Assembly (NCBI GenBank): GCA_030142905.1
Contig: JASJOG010000592.1
Span: forward strand, 34,667 to 98,666
Origin: Heliopora coerulea
Taxonomy: Eukaryota; Cnidaria; Anthozoa; Scleralcyonacea; Helioporidae
Reading direction: 5' to 3'
Length of the DNA: 64,000 nucleotides
Shown: one piece after another, positions 28,504 to 43,500 of the stretch
Position numbering within the stretch: the first letter of the stretch is position 1
How the letters are laid out: every line of letters starts with the position of its first letter
The notes under the pieces: model-generated
What the model was told of the DNA's origin: nothing
The model's input: the letters and a program-made list of their open reading frames with translations, nothing else
Databases searched by the model: none
Translations under genes and position numbers: made by a program

Positions 28504-31500
28504 GTAAAGGACTCATAGTTTTTTTATATTCTTCATTTTCTGGGGTGTTTACTAGCTAAAATTAATCTTTCATATAACTATAGGTTGGAAACGTTTTGAT
28601 CTTGGTCGTATCAAAAGTAGCCACTAGCAAAACTAAGGAGCGCAGTTACATATTTAAAGACCTACTGTATCCAGTAATAGAATGTACTGGTAAGACGGAC
28701 ATTGGACTTAGACTCGTTCGAATACTTTTCTTAAGAATGTCAGTTTTAGTCTTTTTCTTTAATTTTCTTTATTTTTCCCCCCACACCAAATAAGATTCAA
28801 TTCAGGTTGGGAAGCCCTTAAAATCGCGTTGGTATCGTCTAATGCATGATTTGACTGAACTGAATGTTCTGGTAATAGGAACCTGAGACACGTGTATGTC
28901 GGTTGACGACTTACACTTGATTGACTGTGGACTGGAAATGCTCTGTAGCTATCCTGAAATGCATGGTGTTACAGTGAAATATCCGATTACATCGGTCCTA
29001 GTCGTGGTCTCTTGTCGTAACGGGTTAAATAACTGTTTAAACTGTTGTACCATGCACTTTTCGTGGATACGAATTACTGATCCTAAATGGCTCAAGTGAA
29101 GTATTTGCCCTCCATTGTTTTCTCGTTCATCAAAAACGGCGAAAATATATATAAACCCTAACCCTTGGGTTTACATGTAATTTATTTATTTTTTAATTTA
29201 ATGATATTTAATCAGCAAACTCCATCACTCAAGTGTTTTTCATGGAGGTGCTGTAAAAAAATAAGAAAAAAACCCCCTTTAAAATACAATTGAATAGTAT
29301 TGAATTGGTAACATGCCATCTATATTACAAACAGTATCATATCAAAAATTAAATTTAAATAATTATAAACATATTCAGAATGCTTACAAATTGATATAAG
29401 CTTGGGAAGTCTTTAGAATTTCATATTCCTTTATGTAACCTATTGAAGTCAGATGATGCTTTGAAGTCTTTGTTTATCCTAATTAGTATTTAACTTTGGC
29501 AAATGAAAAGCATTCTTATTACGAGTATAGTAACAATGCACCTGATTGTTAAATTTTAAATTAAGATTAACATTGATTAAATTGTTCATATATTTCTATG
29601 TAAATGTACAATGATGATAACAATGTCATTGATATAGATTTTTCCAACAGAGTTTTTATAAAGCTTGAATTGCAGATGAATTTGTTGGTAGGCCCAGGAT
29701 TATCTGGGCCACCTTATTCTGGAATACTTGAAGCAAATATGTATGGGTGATGTTATTTTTATCACTCCAAATTATATCAGCATAATTGAAAACAGGAAGT
29801 GTAATGATATTATATAATAATAATCTTGCACCAATTGATAGCAAGTGTCTTATATGCTTAAGGAGGCTAAGCCATTTATTTACTTTAGTTGACAGGTTTT
29901 CAATATGATCAGTCCATGTTAAATATTTGTTAAACATCACCCCTAAAAAGTTGAGTGAACTTACTTGATCAAGTTGAACATTGTTGACAATTTTTGAAAT
30001 ATCATTAATACTTTGTAATTTCCAACAACTTCCCATGAAAAGAAACTTAGATTTGTTGTAATTTAAAGTTAATAAATTAGAAGTAAACCAGAATGACAGA
30101 TTTTGGAAATCTATGTTGAAATGATGCTGAATATCTTGAGCAGATTTTGCTTTATAATCTACCAATGTATCACCAGCACAAAGCAGTACTTTGCAGTGTT
30201 CAAAGCATGATGGTAAATCATTCACATATATCAAGAATAAGACAGGTCCCAAAATACTATCTTGAGGAACACCAACTTTTGATGGCTTGGCTTCTGATAA
30301 TGTATTACCAACTGATGTAACTTGTGTGCTATCTGATAAATATGAGACAAACCATGCAACTGAAGTTGTGTTAAAACCATAGTGTTTCAGTTTTGAACAT
30401 ATTTTCAGAGTTTTTAAAGAACGAGAAAAGAATGATGGTATATAATTGATTTGTTCTTTCAAGAATGATGGACTCCAAAATAGCAGAGATTTTGGGATCG
30501 TGTTAAGAATAATCCCTCTCCCCCACCCCCTTTGAGGGGACTATTCTGAACATGGAAAAAATTGTTGTTCAGAATAATCCCCCCATTTTCTTCAGTAATG
30601 CAAACATGTTTACAAATTATTTTGACAGGTTGTCAAAACATTTTCTTCAGATAATTTTTGGCAACTGAAGCATGTGTTGTTTACAAGTTGTTTCAACAGA
30701 GTTGTTGAAATATCTAACAAACAAATCTGCATTTGTCATAGCCTTTCCATTAGGAATGGATGCATGTTGACAACATTGAGTCATTTGTGTTCATCTGAGG
30801 ATGAGTCAGCTGTTTTTCAAAGGTCTGTTGAAATTTCCCATTATCATTTATCCACATCTGACAAGGGAATTACATGCTGGATACTTTGACAAATTTATAT
30901 GGAGGGAGCATGCATTCACCAGTACCAAGTGTAGAATGGTTCTTTTAAGAGTCAAAACAGTTCCTTTAAGAACTGCCAAATACCAAAAAATGCAATAACA
31001 AATGATATTCTTTAAATTTGTGTTGTGCTATGTTTGTATTTTATGTTTTAACGTAGGTATGAGGGGGGAGGAGTATTCTGGACTTGGATTTTTAGTTCAA
31101 TTCCCCAAGACTTATAAGGGGACATTCCTGTTGGTTTTCATAGACAGCACAAGAAAGACAAAGTACATTCCATACATCTCAGTACTGGAGATCTCCAACA
31201 TGGACTTGTAAAAATGATTATGTATTACTGGTAGACAGAGGCCTAAGTGTATCTTCTGCATAGAGTTTATCAGAATGCATCCTTTGAATTACATTTCAAA
31301 CTCAATGGTAGCCAGCTGCATAATAATGTCAATCTTGTGGAATGCTTTGGCAAGTGAACTATGTCAATCAGTTAAAGGTTCTTGACATTCAAAAATTTAC
31401 TTCTACTGAATACTGATTCTTTTTCATGTAATCAAGAGTAAATGGCTAACCCCTCTTGAATTAGTAAGCTTTGTTTTCCTTAATATCAGCCTTAAAATAA

Positions 31501-34500
31501 AGCCTTGCATGTTGGTGATGGTAGATCTATTTATAAATAGACTGACTGTTCCTGCCTATTCCTTTTTTTGACTCTGAAGATAACCACCGCTGAGGCCGTT
31601 GAAACGTCAGTCATGAACAGTCTTTCTCAACACTATACTTACCTGGATGATCTACCATGACCAACATGTATTGATTCTCCTGGGTTCAAACCATTTACAT
31701 TAAAATAAAGTCTTTAATGCCTGAAGTAGCAATAATTCTTCTGCATTGTGTCATACTTGAGCAAACTCAAGCATTACAATGTATGTATGGTATTTCATGT
31801 TAACCCATTAAGGGGTAGATATTCAAATCTGCTGAATAAAATCATGAACAACGGAGCATTACTAAATAGGAAAGAACATTTTTATTGGATGCTTGAGGAA
31901 ATATGGAGGCCTACTGTCATTGTCAGTTAGATGCTTCAGTTATTTTAAAATTAATATGCCATAATTTGTAAACGCAATGTATATACACTGTATTGTATGT
32001 TCACTTTTGATGTTTGTATATACTCCTGATCATTTGTATACCAGCTACTATATTAATGTTGGCTCTTCTATGTTTCTGGTCCATTCAGTATAGGGATCAG
32101 TTTGTCTCAGATCATGTACCAACAGTAAAACATTATTAACCTATTAATAGGCAAACATCTATTTTTGCTGAATAAAATTTTCTGCCATTAGCCAGAATAT
32201 TGTTCTAAAGTCTGGCCTTGTTCATTAATGGAGTAACATAGGAAGAAGTTAACCTATTAAAGGAATAGACATACTACTCTGCTCCATAAAATTGATTGTG
32301 ATTAGCAGGAATAAAATGCAACCTTCCCTCTCATAGGGTTTTTAAAGTAGTCTTTGATGCTAAGAATGATGGTTTGTAATTCTAATATTTTTCAATTTCT
32401 TGCACTGTCTATGTCCATTGTTATTTTAATTAATGTTGGAGAAACATCATCGCACCTCCGCATGCGAGTCTCAGACCATTTGGGAATCTTGGCCCTTACT
32501 GGAAAGAAATGGAAATGCCCTTCTCCTATGGCCATTCTCTCACACCATGCTGACACTGGACACCCCATCTCATTTGATGATTTTAAAATCATCAGCTCTT
32601 GTTACTCTGAGTCTGAGTTACTTTTATGGGAAAGTTTACTTATCTCCAAATTAAAGCCTTCTTTAAATGCCGACATGGACTCAGCTCCACTTTTTCTGTT
32701 TTGATTCATCTTTATTCCTTTTACTCTAACTTTTTATGGACTGTTGACCTACTATCAGTTAGTGTAATATTTATTTTTATTCTTTCATTCTATTGGTTAT
32801 CTCATGTGTTAGCATTTCCCTGTCACTATATAATTTGTGTCACTGCATTTGTTATTTATTTCTGAAGATGTTGCAAGCTTTGTGATAAAATGTTAGATCC
32901 ATTAAACAATTTTGAAATTTACTTGTCCCTTTTCTGTTTTAAAATACCTATCCTTTGTATTATATGCTGGGCTCTGATATTTGTTACACATTTACAATTC
33001 CCACTTGGTGATTCTATTGCTGATAATTAATATTATACTATCTAATTGGTGTTTTCTTTTGTTGAACATGGATTGTAAAGTTTTTTAAAATCTGTATCAT
33101 TTTTATTCTATTCCCATGTATGTAGATAAGCACACATAATGCTGAGTATTAGGGGAAATGCATAAAAAGTGATCAAGACTGGTTTTACACCCACAGCATC
33201 TCAGTTTGGAATACTGTATATACAGTTTGCTGAGGCCAGTTTTAAATTCATACTTTTCTGGGCATGGTGTTGATTTTCAACCAGTCAAAATGTGCATGTA
33301 ACTGATGTAAGGGCTGAAATTTCATCAAATGTGCTGGGGTATTTAATGGGTGGTGGGCATGGCACTTGGTCCCCTCACACATGGCAATGCTGTAATGTCA
33401 TAAAAACTTCACCCTATTTCTGAGATTAATACTGTTCATATTATTTATTAAAGGGGACTTTCCCTTTTCATCGAGGCACAGATATTACCTTAATCAACAT
33501 TGTGCCCGTTAACTGACCTTTCATACCCTTATGGTCAGCTGTTTGTCCATTGTCATTGGGTGTTGACCCCTTCTTTGGAATACCCTGGCTATGCCACTAA
33601 TTGTATGCCACCAGCTAATTACTTGAAAGGGGAAAAGTCAAAAAATCCTTGCAGGGGATTAAAGAAATTGTATTCATGTGTGTATTTATGTTTGTAATGT
33701 ATTTTCTCATGTCACATTTCCTCTTATTTTAGAATATTCAGAATTGGTTGTCAAAGCCTTACCAAAAATTGTTGCTGCTACAATGCATCAATACAAGTAA
33801 GCACTTGATTTAGGGAAACTTTACTGTAAGCTGAAATAGTCTTTTAAGCAATACAATAACAAAAAATGTTATTATGACGAAGACCCTTTATAATTTAAAT
33901 TAATTGCTTAATGAAGCATATGTATTTTTTATAACCTATTGACTTGGCAAAATCTTATATTTGACAATATTGTACTGTATTATGTCCCACAAAAAATTAC
34001 TTACAATGCAGAAAGTGTTTGCCAGAGTATTGGAAACATATCCCAATGAATATTAGTAAGTTAAACTCAATTGATGTGTTGTAAATTAAATGTTTGTGAG
34101 CTGTCAAGGTTAATTTTCTAGTGTCAGAAATTATATTTTAGGACCTAATGAGACATGTTAAGAACAGTGGCGCAATTACAAGGTGTGAAGGGTGGGTAAA
34201 CCCCACGGACCTATGAATTCTGTAACTCGGCTGCGTGGCTCCATTACATTTGATTTGCGAAAGGTGTCCCCAAAACGATCATAGATCATATTAACTAGAG
34301 GAGGCATTGTAACTAAATGTCACTCAACTGCAAGAAACAAATTGAAGGCTGCCATATTGGGTAAATTGGGAGGCAAACCAAACACAGCCCGGATGAAAAG
34401 TTCAAGTTCGTCATCAAAGGCCACTTCACATTTCTTGTTTTTGTTTTGTTTTGGTTTTTTTAAACAAAAAGAATGTAAAACAATTAAGGCAAAACGTAAT

Positions 34501-37500
34501 AGCCGACTAGAAAATAATTTTTCTTCTATACAATTAAGGAAGACAAACTCGAAACCATTCCCGAAACATCAGTTGTTTGACCTCGAGGTTCATCAACAGA
34601 CAGAAAAGGGCCCGTAGAAAACAATTTGTCCCCCCAGTCTAACCAAAATGGCCGCGCTCAATTTTATTCACTATTTAGTCCCCATGTTCCCTTTAGTTTA
34701 TATTATCTCAATGAAAACGATAGCGTCAGATTTGAAACTTATGGGCTCATCTGCCCATGGCAGTGACCACTGACTTGTATTTTTCACGGATATGTGGCCG
34801 ATTTATGAGTTCTTTTGGTGTGTATTTTTTTTCGACATCTATATACATACCTCTGTTTTCTTCTCTTCAGACCTTTTGTTATCGTTAATTATGGTGTTAA
34901 AAGTTTAACAAGTATTAGCTTATAAGTATTGCAGGGGTTTCGTTAAAAGCCGGCTACCGTATAAGCTCCGATGCCTGTGAGTCACCGAATCACCGGTTAC
35001 TTCCGTCCGCCATCTTGGTTAATAAATCATTTCAAAAATGTAACTTATAATATGTTTAAACCAGTGAACTCAATTTTCCTGGAATGCTAACTGGCCAATG
35101 AAAACTGAAGCCAAGATGGCCGCCCATGGAGGCCAATTTTTGGACGTCAGTTTCAGTCTCCTGCGCGGGCTTGTACGTCAGTTTTAGTCTCCCACGCGAC
35201 TTTTTATATTTTCTAACGAGTTTTCTTCGGAAGTACGCACGAAACATGTCTTCAAAATATAGAAATAAGTCAAACCGAGTTACAGGTGATGTATTTTCAC
35301 GAAAATAAATTACCAAACATACGAGAAAGTTGATAAAACAGTCTCGAAAAGTTACTTGAAGAAACTATTAAGTGCAAGTCCTTTTTTTTTTTTACCGTTA
35401 TTTTACCATTTTCAGACAATTTAGTACACTTCTTAGGCCACACGGCAATAATGAATCCTTTTAAATACTCGATTATGTAAAATTGGTCCAGTAGTATTTC
35501 GTCTAAACACTTTTTCCATGGTTAGGAATGTTTTCGAAGCCGAACCAAATAAAAACTAAAGATTAAAGTCGTGCCAAGGACTGGAACTAACGTACAAGAC
35601 CGCGAAGAGGACTGAAACTGACGTCCAAAATTTCCCTCCGTGGGCGGCCATCTTGGCTTCACTTTTTGCTCCAGCGAATGATTGGGAGTTAGCATTCCAG
35701 ATATGGAAATTGAATTCACTGGTTTAAACATGTTGGTGATGGTAGATCGTCCTACAGTCTTTCTCAAGACTACACTAACCTGGACCAACATGTACCATGA
35801 CCAACATGTACCGATTCTCCTAGGTTCAAACCATTTACTTTAATATGCTTAAAGCCCACTCATTTCTCCGGAAAAATTCGCAATAAAGCGTGCACGCTTA
35901 TTGTTCTTATGCCCGTCGATCGGATACGTGAACTATTAGTACTTTCACAACTATTAGTACATGGCCGAACAATAATGGGACCAAGCGTGGCCCGGGCAAA
36001 ACTGAATTGTCTTCATTCTTTGCAAAGAAATCACGTTCCAGAACAGCTATTTTGAATCAATTTAAATTTAAATAATGTCTTATCATAAACACATTGACTT
36101 TTTCGCTGGAAATCGCATTTCCGAGCGTTGACATTTCAAAATTTGTGGAGGGATGCCCCAGACCTTCGTAAGGGAAATGGGCCCAAACGGCACCTTTCAT
36201 TGACACAGCTGTTTAATTTAGTATGGGCAGACACCTACGTCAAATCTTATTGAAAGCACTGGTATCTGCAGGGTTTGCCCTAAATTTTGAATTTCATGTG
36301 TCACAATCACTCATAAATTTTTATTTTTGAGTCAAAATAATTTTTTTTGAGTCATAAAATACAAATCCAAAAATTAGATAATTTGTTCAGTTATGTAACT
36401 TTTATTTCATTTTTTGTTACTGAATACCACTGGGGGTAGCTCTCTAAATACAAATTATTATAAGATAACATCTTCAACTAAAACTTCTTTGTTGCCACCT
36501 TTCATCATAATGTAATGACATAATATTATGACATAACCAATATACTCTTATTAAGAATACACAAGTCAATACATGTTTTGAATAGACCTTTACTTTGCAA
36601 CACTCAAAAATATAAAATAACATGTTTACCGAGGTTCAGCAGTATTGTCTATCATTGACCTCTTCTGTATTCCTTTAGTGTTCTGTGAAAAGCACAGTTA
36701 CTAACAATTACAGTTCTTTAGATTGTTTACCCAGAAAACTATACACTTCACCATAAAAAGTTAGTGAAACTGTGGTATAAATCTTATCATCATTAATGGT
36801 ATAAATCTTGACCGTAAATCGGGAATTTAGTGCTACAGTTACTTTCGTCTTTGCTTGGCTTGAAATAGTATTACATCTCTTCCAAAGTCAAAATCAAACA
36901 GGGCTGGACCCTGCAATTTGATGAACATGAGTCTGTTCAGTTTGTTTGGATTCAGTCTATTTCTTACTGCTGTCTTGACTGCATTTTGTTTGCTGAATCC
37001 TCTTTCGGAGGGAGCTGAAAAGATAGGGATCACACTTCCAATTTCGGCCAAAATAACAAAATCAGGGTAGATATAGTTAAGGTCTCTTATAAGACGAGTG
37101 CAGAACTGGCCAAAGGTCAAAACACCTTTGAAACTCTTCATGTAATGTTTGTACGTAAGAAAGTGATTTCTGGCTCTGCCTCTGTTAAGGGTATCTCCAT
37201 AATGATCACGAATTGTACCTAATTAGACAATTTCATGTCAGTCACTTTCTGGATGCCATCAGAATATCTTGAAGGGTTCAAGATTCACATCAAGACATTC
37301 CAAGATATCCATGTTATCTTGTGGAAAGCTCTGATTGAGTTTATCAGTGAGATTGTCAATGAAGCTTTGTCTCAATTCTGTAGACCTGTTTCTCAAAGGC
37401 AGATTCTCACTCAGGCCAACATTCTTGTAACTGGTTTCATCTCCTGGAAGAGGAACATTTCCAAGTGCCTGCAAAACTGGATCAACATGATGAGAACCTT

Positions 37501-40500
37501 GCTTCATTGCCTGAAGAGTATCTTTGGTAGAGTGTACGGAATGGCGAATAGCAGAAAGATTTACGGTGTCCTTCTGAAATATAACGCTAAGGATTCTAAT
37601 GAAACACAGTACATCAGCCAACAGTGCTGTGACAAGAAGAAATACAGAAGTAGACATGAATCTATGCAAGGCAACAGCATTTGGATCTTTCTTGGTATCT
37701 GCACTTTCAAGTGACATTATAATAGCATCAAAATACTTCACAATCGTTGTCACAGCTGATTCGACAGAGAACCATCGAACAGATGCAGGCTTGTGTACCT
37801 GTTTTCGGTTACCATGCAAAATATCTTGAAGTTCTCGTAGTCTATCATATTTTACACTTGAGTCTTAATAGTAGCGGTACAAGGTGCCAATGTGTCTGTG
37901 ATACTCTTTTAAATAAGGGATATCTTGAGCAGCCTGTGAAGCAACCAAGTTGAGCCTGTGGGCAGCGCAATGAACTTGTATCAACTTGGGGTTTCGTCGC
38001 TTAAAACGAGCACCAAGACCACTTATTCTATCTGTCATAACTGACGCACCGTCTGTTCTCATGCCCGTACATTTAGGTATGTTGTCCTGGTTTTCAATAA
38101 GTATCTCCCTTCGGCGAAGAAAGGCCAGCAAGGCATTTTCAATTCCAGATGCACTACACTCGGTGGCATACTCATTACCGGCAAAACAGACATGGACTTC
38201 GCCTGAAGTACAATCAACATATCTGATGTAAACGGCCATTTTTTTTTCAATATTCACGTCACAGGTTTCGTCTAACATGATTCCGATGCATGGACTTTTT
38301 GTTTAATTGCATCAGTCTGGTGTTGTTCTAAAATCTTGTAAATACACTCCTCCATCTCCTCGACAACTTCGTATTTTCTGTAGTATTCATCGCAATTTGT
38401 AATTCCATTTGCCATCTGTTACTCCATTAAATCTGTAAAAATACGTGAAGGACGATTACGCTTGGCCGTCGTGTGAACTGTTCTTAACTGCTTTGCATGT
38501 CCATCAGTTCTGGAATTGGCAAATCTTCGTTTTGTCTGGTCATTTGTTTTGCCGTAGTGAAATGCCTTTGCATTTCGGTAATTTTCACCGCCTCAACGTG
38601 ATCTTTCGACGCTTGGTGTCTAGTAGTGTATCCTTTTGTGAAAAAATTTTCATTCCAGCATTTATTTAAGAAATACCAAATGGATTCCCGTGTTTGGATG
38701 CTGTGATCCAAACAGCCGGATGTTGTGAGACTTGAAGAAGAGTCAAAATGGATACTTATCTGCGGATATGCCGAGGAAAGGAGTTGGCAAAGTTGAATTG
38801 GGATCTGTAAGCGGTTTTGCCTTGTAAAAGGAGGTGAGAAGTACATTTTAGAATGGACCATGACGTAACTTCAGGAACAGGAGAGAGAACTTTGTCCAAA
38901 AAGGCTCAGATACAGCTGTCTGAAAGATTAACAAGGTAGCCTTGAAGAGTAAAGAGACGATTAAGCGTTTGAAGTTCAGAATAAAAGATAAATTACATTG
39001 AATATTTTCATTTATTTAAAATTTTTAGTTTTTGTCATTTATGTTATTAATTATATTTTTATTGTTTTTATAATGTAATTATTTACTTTTAAATTAATTG
39101 TAGGGCCCCACTGAAAAGCACTTATAGTGAGTGGGCTCCCTACTAAAAGATTAATTATAAATAAGTAGAATAAGTAAAAATATTTTAAGATGGACCAATG
39201 TTGACATAACGTAAGAATAAAGAGAAAATAAGGCTTTGTTGTTACTAAAAGGAACAAAACTTTCAAAGTTGGTTAAAAGGCCTGTTCATGTAGATTTACT
39301 CAAACCAAAGGTTTCAAGGGGTCCATTAGATGGCGTGGTCTTAATGTCGAGAAAATTAAGTTAAGAGTTGGTTTCTAGTTCGTGCGTAAATTGAATATTA
39401 GGATGCCGTGAATTGAGATATATAAGGAAAGGAAGATTGTGGTCTTTCGAACGGAAGAGGAGAAAGTAGTCGTCAACGTAACGACGATAAAAAATAGGTT
39501 TGAATTAAACTGCTCAGACAATTTGAAGTTTTTTTATGGTTTTTTACAAGATGGCCGAAAAATATTGACAAAGACAGGACCAAGTGGTTAGCCCATGGCT
39601 ACACCTCTATTTGCTCGCCTAAATTCCCATTAAGCAAGAAATGAAAGCTTTCTTATGTCAACTGTAATTTTATCATAGCTCATATCTCAACATAATTACT
39701 CTCTGATGACGTTGCTAGCCGCATAGAAACGTCAGTCATTAAATATGTTTCATAATTTGTGTGTCAATCGAGTTTGTGTGTTAAACATGTTGTTAATTAG
39801 AAATCTTTGCTGAGCATTCATCTTCGTAATCAAACTACCATTCATACCGAGATTATGTCGACAATCTAGTACTGCGGGCTTTTGAAACCCATCACCTTTA
39901 ACTCTAACACATCTTGCGTCATGCCCGCCAAATTTTCTACAGGGATATGTGTTCATGAATGCAGTATATTGCCATGATAACATATGACGCCATTTAAATG
40001 ATATTATGGCAGAAGTTGCCTATCATCTGTATTTCCACTAAGTTTTAAAGTTTAGCTGCAAAACTTTAACAAATTATTGTGTGATAAAACACCATCATAC
40101 TGATATTTAGGTTTTCATTTGTAGCAGCAATGACGTTGTTGTGACATCGTTACAACTTTATTATGACTTGAAATTCGCCATTTTGAATTTCGTATATCTG
40201 CCACAAAAAGCCTAATTAACTTTAATTGACGTAAGATTGGTCATAATCTATTAATGGACAACTAAGATTACGTAGAAAGATATAAGAGGTAAACCTATAG
40301 AAAAGAAAAATTGAATTTAATGAGATATTAGCCTTTCTCTTCACTAGGCTTCAAAAACAAGCTTTTGATGGAAACTATAAGCCTTATTAACACGAGTTGC
40401 GAAAAAGGTTCCAGATAAGTTTTAGAATAATTAAGCAAATTTGTTGTTTAATGCTTAAAAGCTCTTAAGTTTAACTATGTCAATGTTCAAGGTGACCTCA

Positions 40501-43500
40501 GAAACTCCCTACCATGAGAACTGGTTAATAAACGTAACAATTGAATCAAACTTTTGCTTTTGCGTCATCATTTTAGATTTGTTATATAATAGGGTCAGGC
40601 GGTTCGGAGTAAAAACCGAAAACCGAAAACCGTCCGAAAAAAATCGAAAAAACCGAAAAAACCGAAAAAACCGATTTTTTTAAACATTTGTTTATTCCTT
40701 ACTTCTATTGACATTTGACACTACAGTTCGAGCTACAGACTACAGTTCACAAATTCTCTGCCAGGAAGACAAGTATCTCCACTTTGTCAGGCTTCAGTTG
40801 AGTTCGTGCTGGAGTAGAAATTTGCCCCGCTTTGCTAAAAAGCCTCTCTGATGGCGAACTGGTAGCTTGAATGGCAAGGTATTTTCTTGCCAACTGCGAG
40901 AGCAACGGGAGTTCCTTAGCGTTGATCTTCCACCATTGCAAAGGTTCGTCATCTCCGTCAATGACTGGTTGTGACAGGTAAATGTTAATCTCTTTGGAGA
41001 GACGACTACGTGGAGAGGAAGCTGGCGACAGCGTTTCTTTCTTCTTCAAGCTTGTTAATGCCCCAAGGCTGAGTTTTGCCTTCTTTTGAGCAGGCGATGG
41101 CAAGACTTCGTCTTCCTCTTCAATGGCGCTGAACTCTAGGAAAGCAGCATTCTTCAAGAGTTCCTCTTTTACTTCGTTTAATTCGTCGCTTTCTGTTTGG
41201 AGAAAGTCAGTCTTGTACCGAGCATCCAAGAACGATGTGACATTCATCAAAGCTTTCAATGCACCATCAACATAACGCGCTTGTAATGTCGTCAAGACCT
41301 CGTTCTTGATTTCGGTGGTCAGTGGCAAATCATCATCTTGAGGAGCCAATTCAGTTGTTGCCAGGCGGTAGAGAAGTGGCTTCAACGCACTTATCGTTAC
41401 GTAGCTGCTCGCAGACATAATATCAGTGAATTCCTTGAGTGGACCAAGAGCTTTATCAACACATTCCAAGATTTCCAAGTCTTGCCATTTCGGAACCAAG
41501 TGGGAAGTATCCTTGTCGTTGCCAAGAACCCGCCGAATGGCCTTCTTATTGCGCAGCACCCTACTGATCATGTGCTGAGTGGATCCCCAACGGGTTGGGC
41601 ACATCTAAAATGATTGTAAAAATCATTTAGTATAAAACTATTTTGATGTAATTTTTAGCCTAAATAATAGACACCACATAACTCAATCGACAATAAAATA
41701 CTCAATCTTTGTTTACTTCATACTCACCGATGTCAAATTCTTGAACTTTTGTCCAGGTTCTTCTTGAACTTGAGCGGCGGCAAGATCTCGTCGTCTCTTC
41801 CAACTTGTGCCAAAAGCTGCCACGATCTTCTTGGAGACACCCAATGCACGTTGTACTCTTGGGTTGTTCTTCAAGGTGTTGGTAATGGCGAGGTGCAGAT
41901 TGTGACCAAAACAAGGGACATTTGTCCATTCGTTGTCCTGGCAGGCTTTCTTTATGTTTGAACCATTATCAGTTGTTATGGCAATTTGTTTTGAAGCGCT
42001 TAGCTTCCAATGCGTAAGCATGTCGTTCAGTGTCTCGGTCAACTGTTAGGCAGTGTGGTCTTCGGGAACAAACTTCGTTCCAAGGTTTCGGCTTCGTAAC
42101 TTCCACTCTGAGTCGATCCAATGCAGCGTGAATCCCATATACGGTGTCAGGCCGTGAGAAGACCACATGTCAGTTGTTGATGCGAAGTAATCTATTCTGC
42201 TTAGGTCTGACATAACCGTTTCTCTCGTAACATCATACAGCTTCGCGACTTTATTCTTCGAGAAAGTTGTCTGGTCTGGGATTTTGTAACGTGGCTCCAG
42301 TACTTTTAGGAGTTTTTGAAATCCTGGTTGACTTACTGCGTTAAACGGGACATTGTCTTTGCAGAGAAAATACGTAATAGCATCTGTAATGCTTTCATGG
42401 CGGTTGTTACCTGGTGTTAATGGCGTGCTGCTGGCAAAGAGGCTCTTTACTGTAGGTTGGATAACTTCAGTAGCTGACAAAACTGGGCCGCTGTCGTTTG
42501 CCTGTGCTGACTTTCGTCCTGATGGAGTCATCGTCTCATATTGGGAAGGATGCGCTCTTCGAAGATGCTGAATTAAATTTGAGGTGTTACCTCCCTTGTT
42601 CTTAACGGAACGTGTACAGATTTTGCACTCGGCAAAATCCTGGCCTCTTTCAGGCTTCTTAAAGAAATTCCAAGCTGAACTTGTACTCATGGTAAAGCTG
42701 TTAAACGACTTGTAGATCTAATATGAAAACTCTACCACGCGCATATTTTCACAATGAGTCATACGCGTGACGTACGTTGATGCTTCGGGCGCTTAGCGGC
42801 AATGCTTTACAATTCTGCAATTTTTTGACATAATTTTACTGTCATTTTGCTTCAATATTACCGAGTTTCAATCATTATTCTGATTTTTTTTTCGGTTTTT
42901 CCGGTTTTTCGGTTTTTTGTCTCAAGAAAAATCGGTTGAATCGGTTTTCAAAAAAAACCGGTTTTTTTCGGTTTATCGATAAACCGCCCGACCCTATTAT
43001 ATAATCAAAAGTAATAATTGAATTTAAAAGTGGATTCTTCATAATCCATGGCAGAGGCATAGGAACCAGCTAATTAGTGGGGCGGGCACAACTTGCCTCA
43101 AGGGCGGTCCATCGGGATGCTTCCCCCGGACATTTTTGATTTTCTGAGGCTTTGAAACGCTATTTCCTACATTTTGAGAGCAGCTTTAACAAAAAAATGT
43201 AATAATCATAGAAAAGCAATGTTAAAGATCCCTGCAAAACAGCGTTATTCGCATAAAGCATCGACTGAAAATCCTGATCAATAAGTTCCACAGGCTAACT
43301 TCGGCCCTAATCCTTACAAGTATTTCCTTCATAGGTGATCTTTTTGGTCCAGCCTGATCACGTACATGACAAGAAAAGCTACTGTCGTAAATATTGGGAT
43401 GCTCTGGCCCCCACTTCTGTTACTTGAGAGCCCGTGCCCCCACGGCCCCTCCGCTTCTTTGCCTTATGCATAAATCGCAACTTTTAAACTCGCTAAACCA

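Larger units (their letters stand above)
28690..33732 (+). other. GCN1 intron 2 (5.0 kb)
   Basis: Carries a decayed non-LTR retrotransposon, a small inverted-terminal repeat with a hammerhead-like core, and a Penelope-like 3' end. The rest (28,690-29,650, 30,463-31,500, 31,670-32,350, 32,940-33,730) shows nothing I can name. Confidence 0.75.

Noticed and set aside
34342..34617. 91-codon frame in intron 3
   Set aside because: Ser/Lys-rich low-complexity peptide without homology cues or splice pattern.
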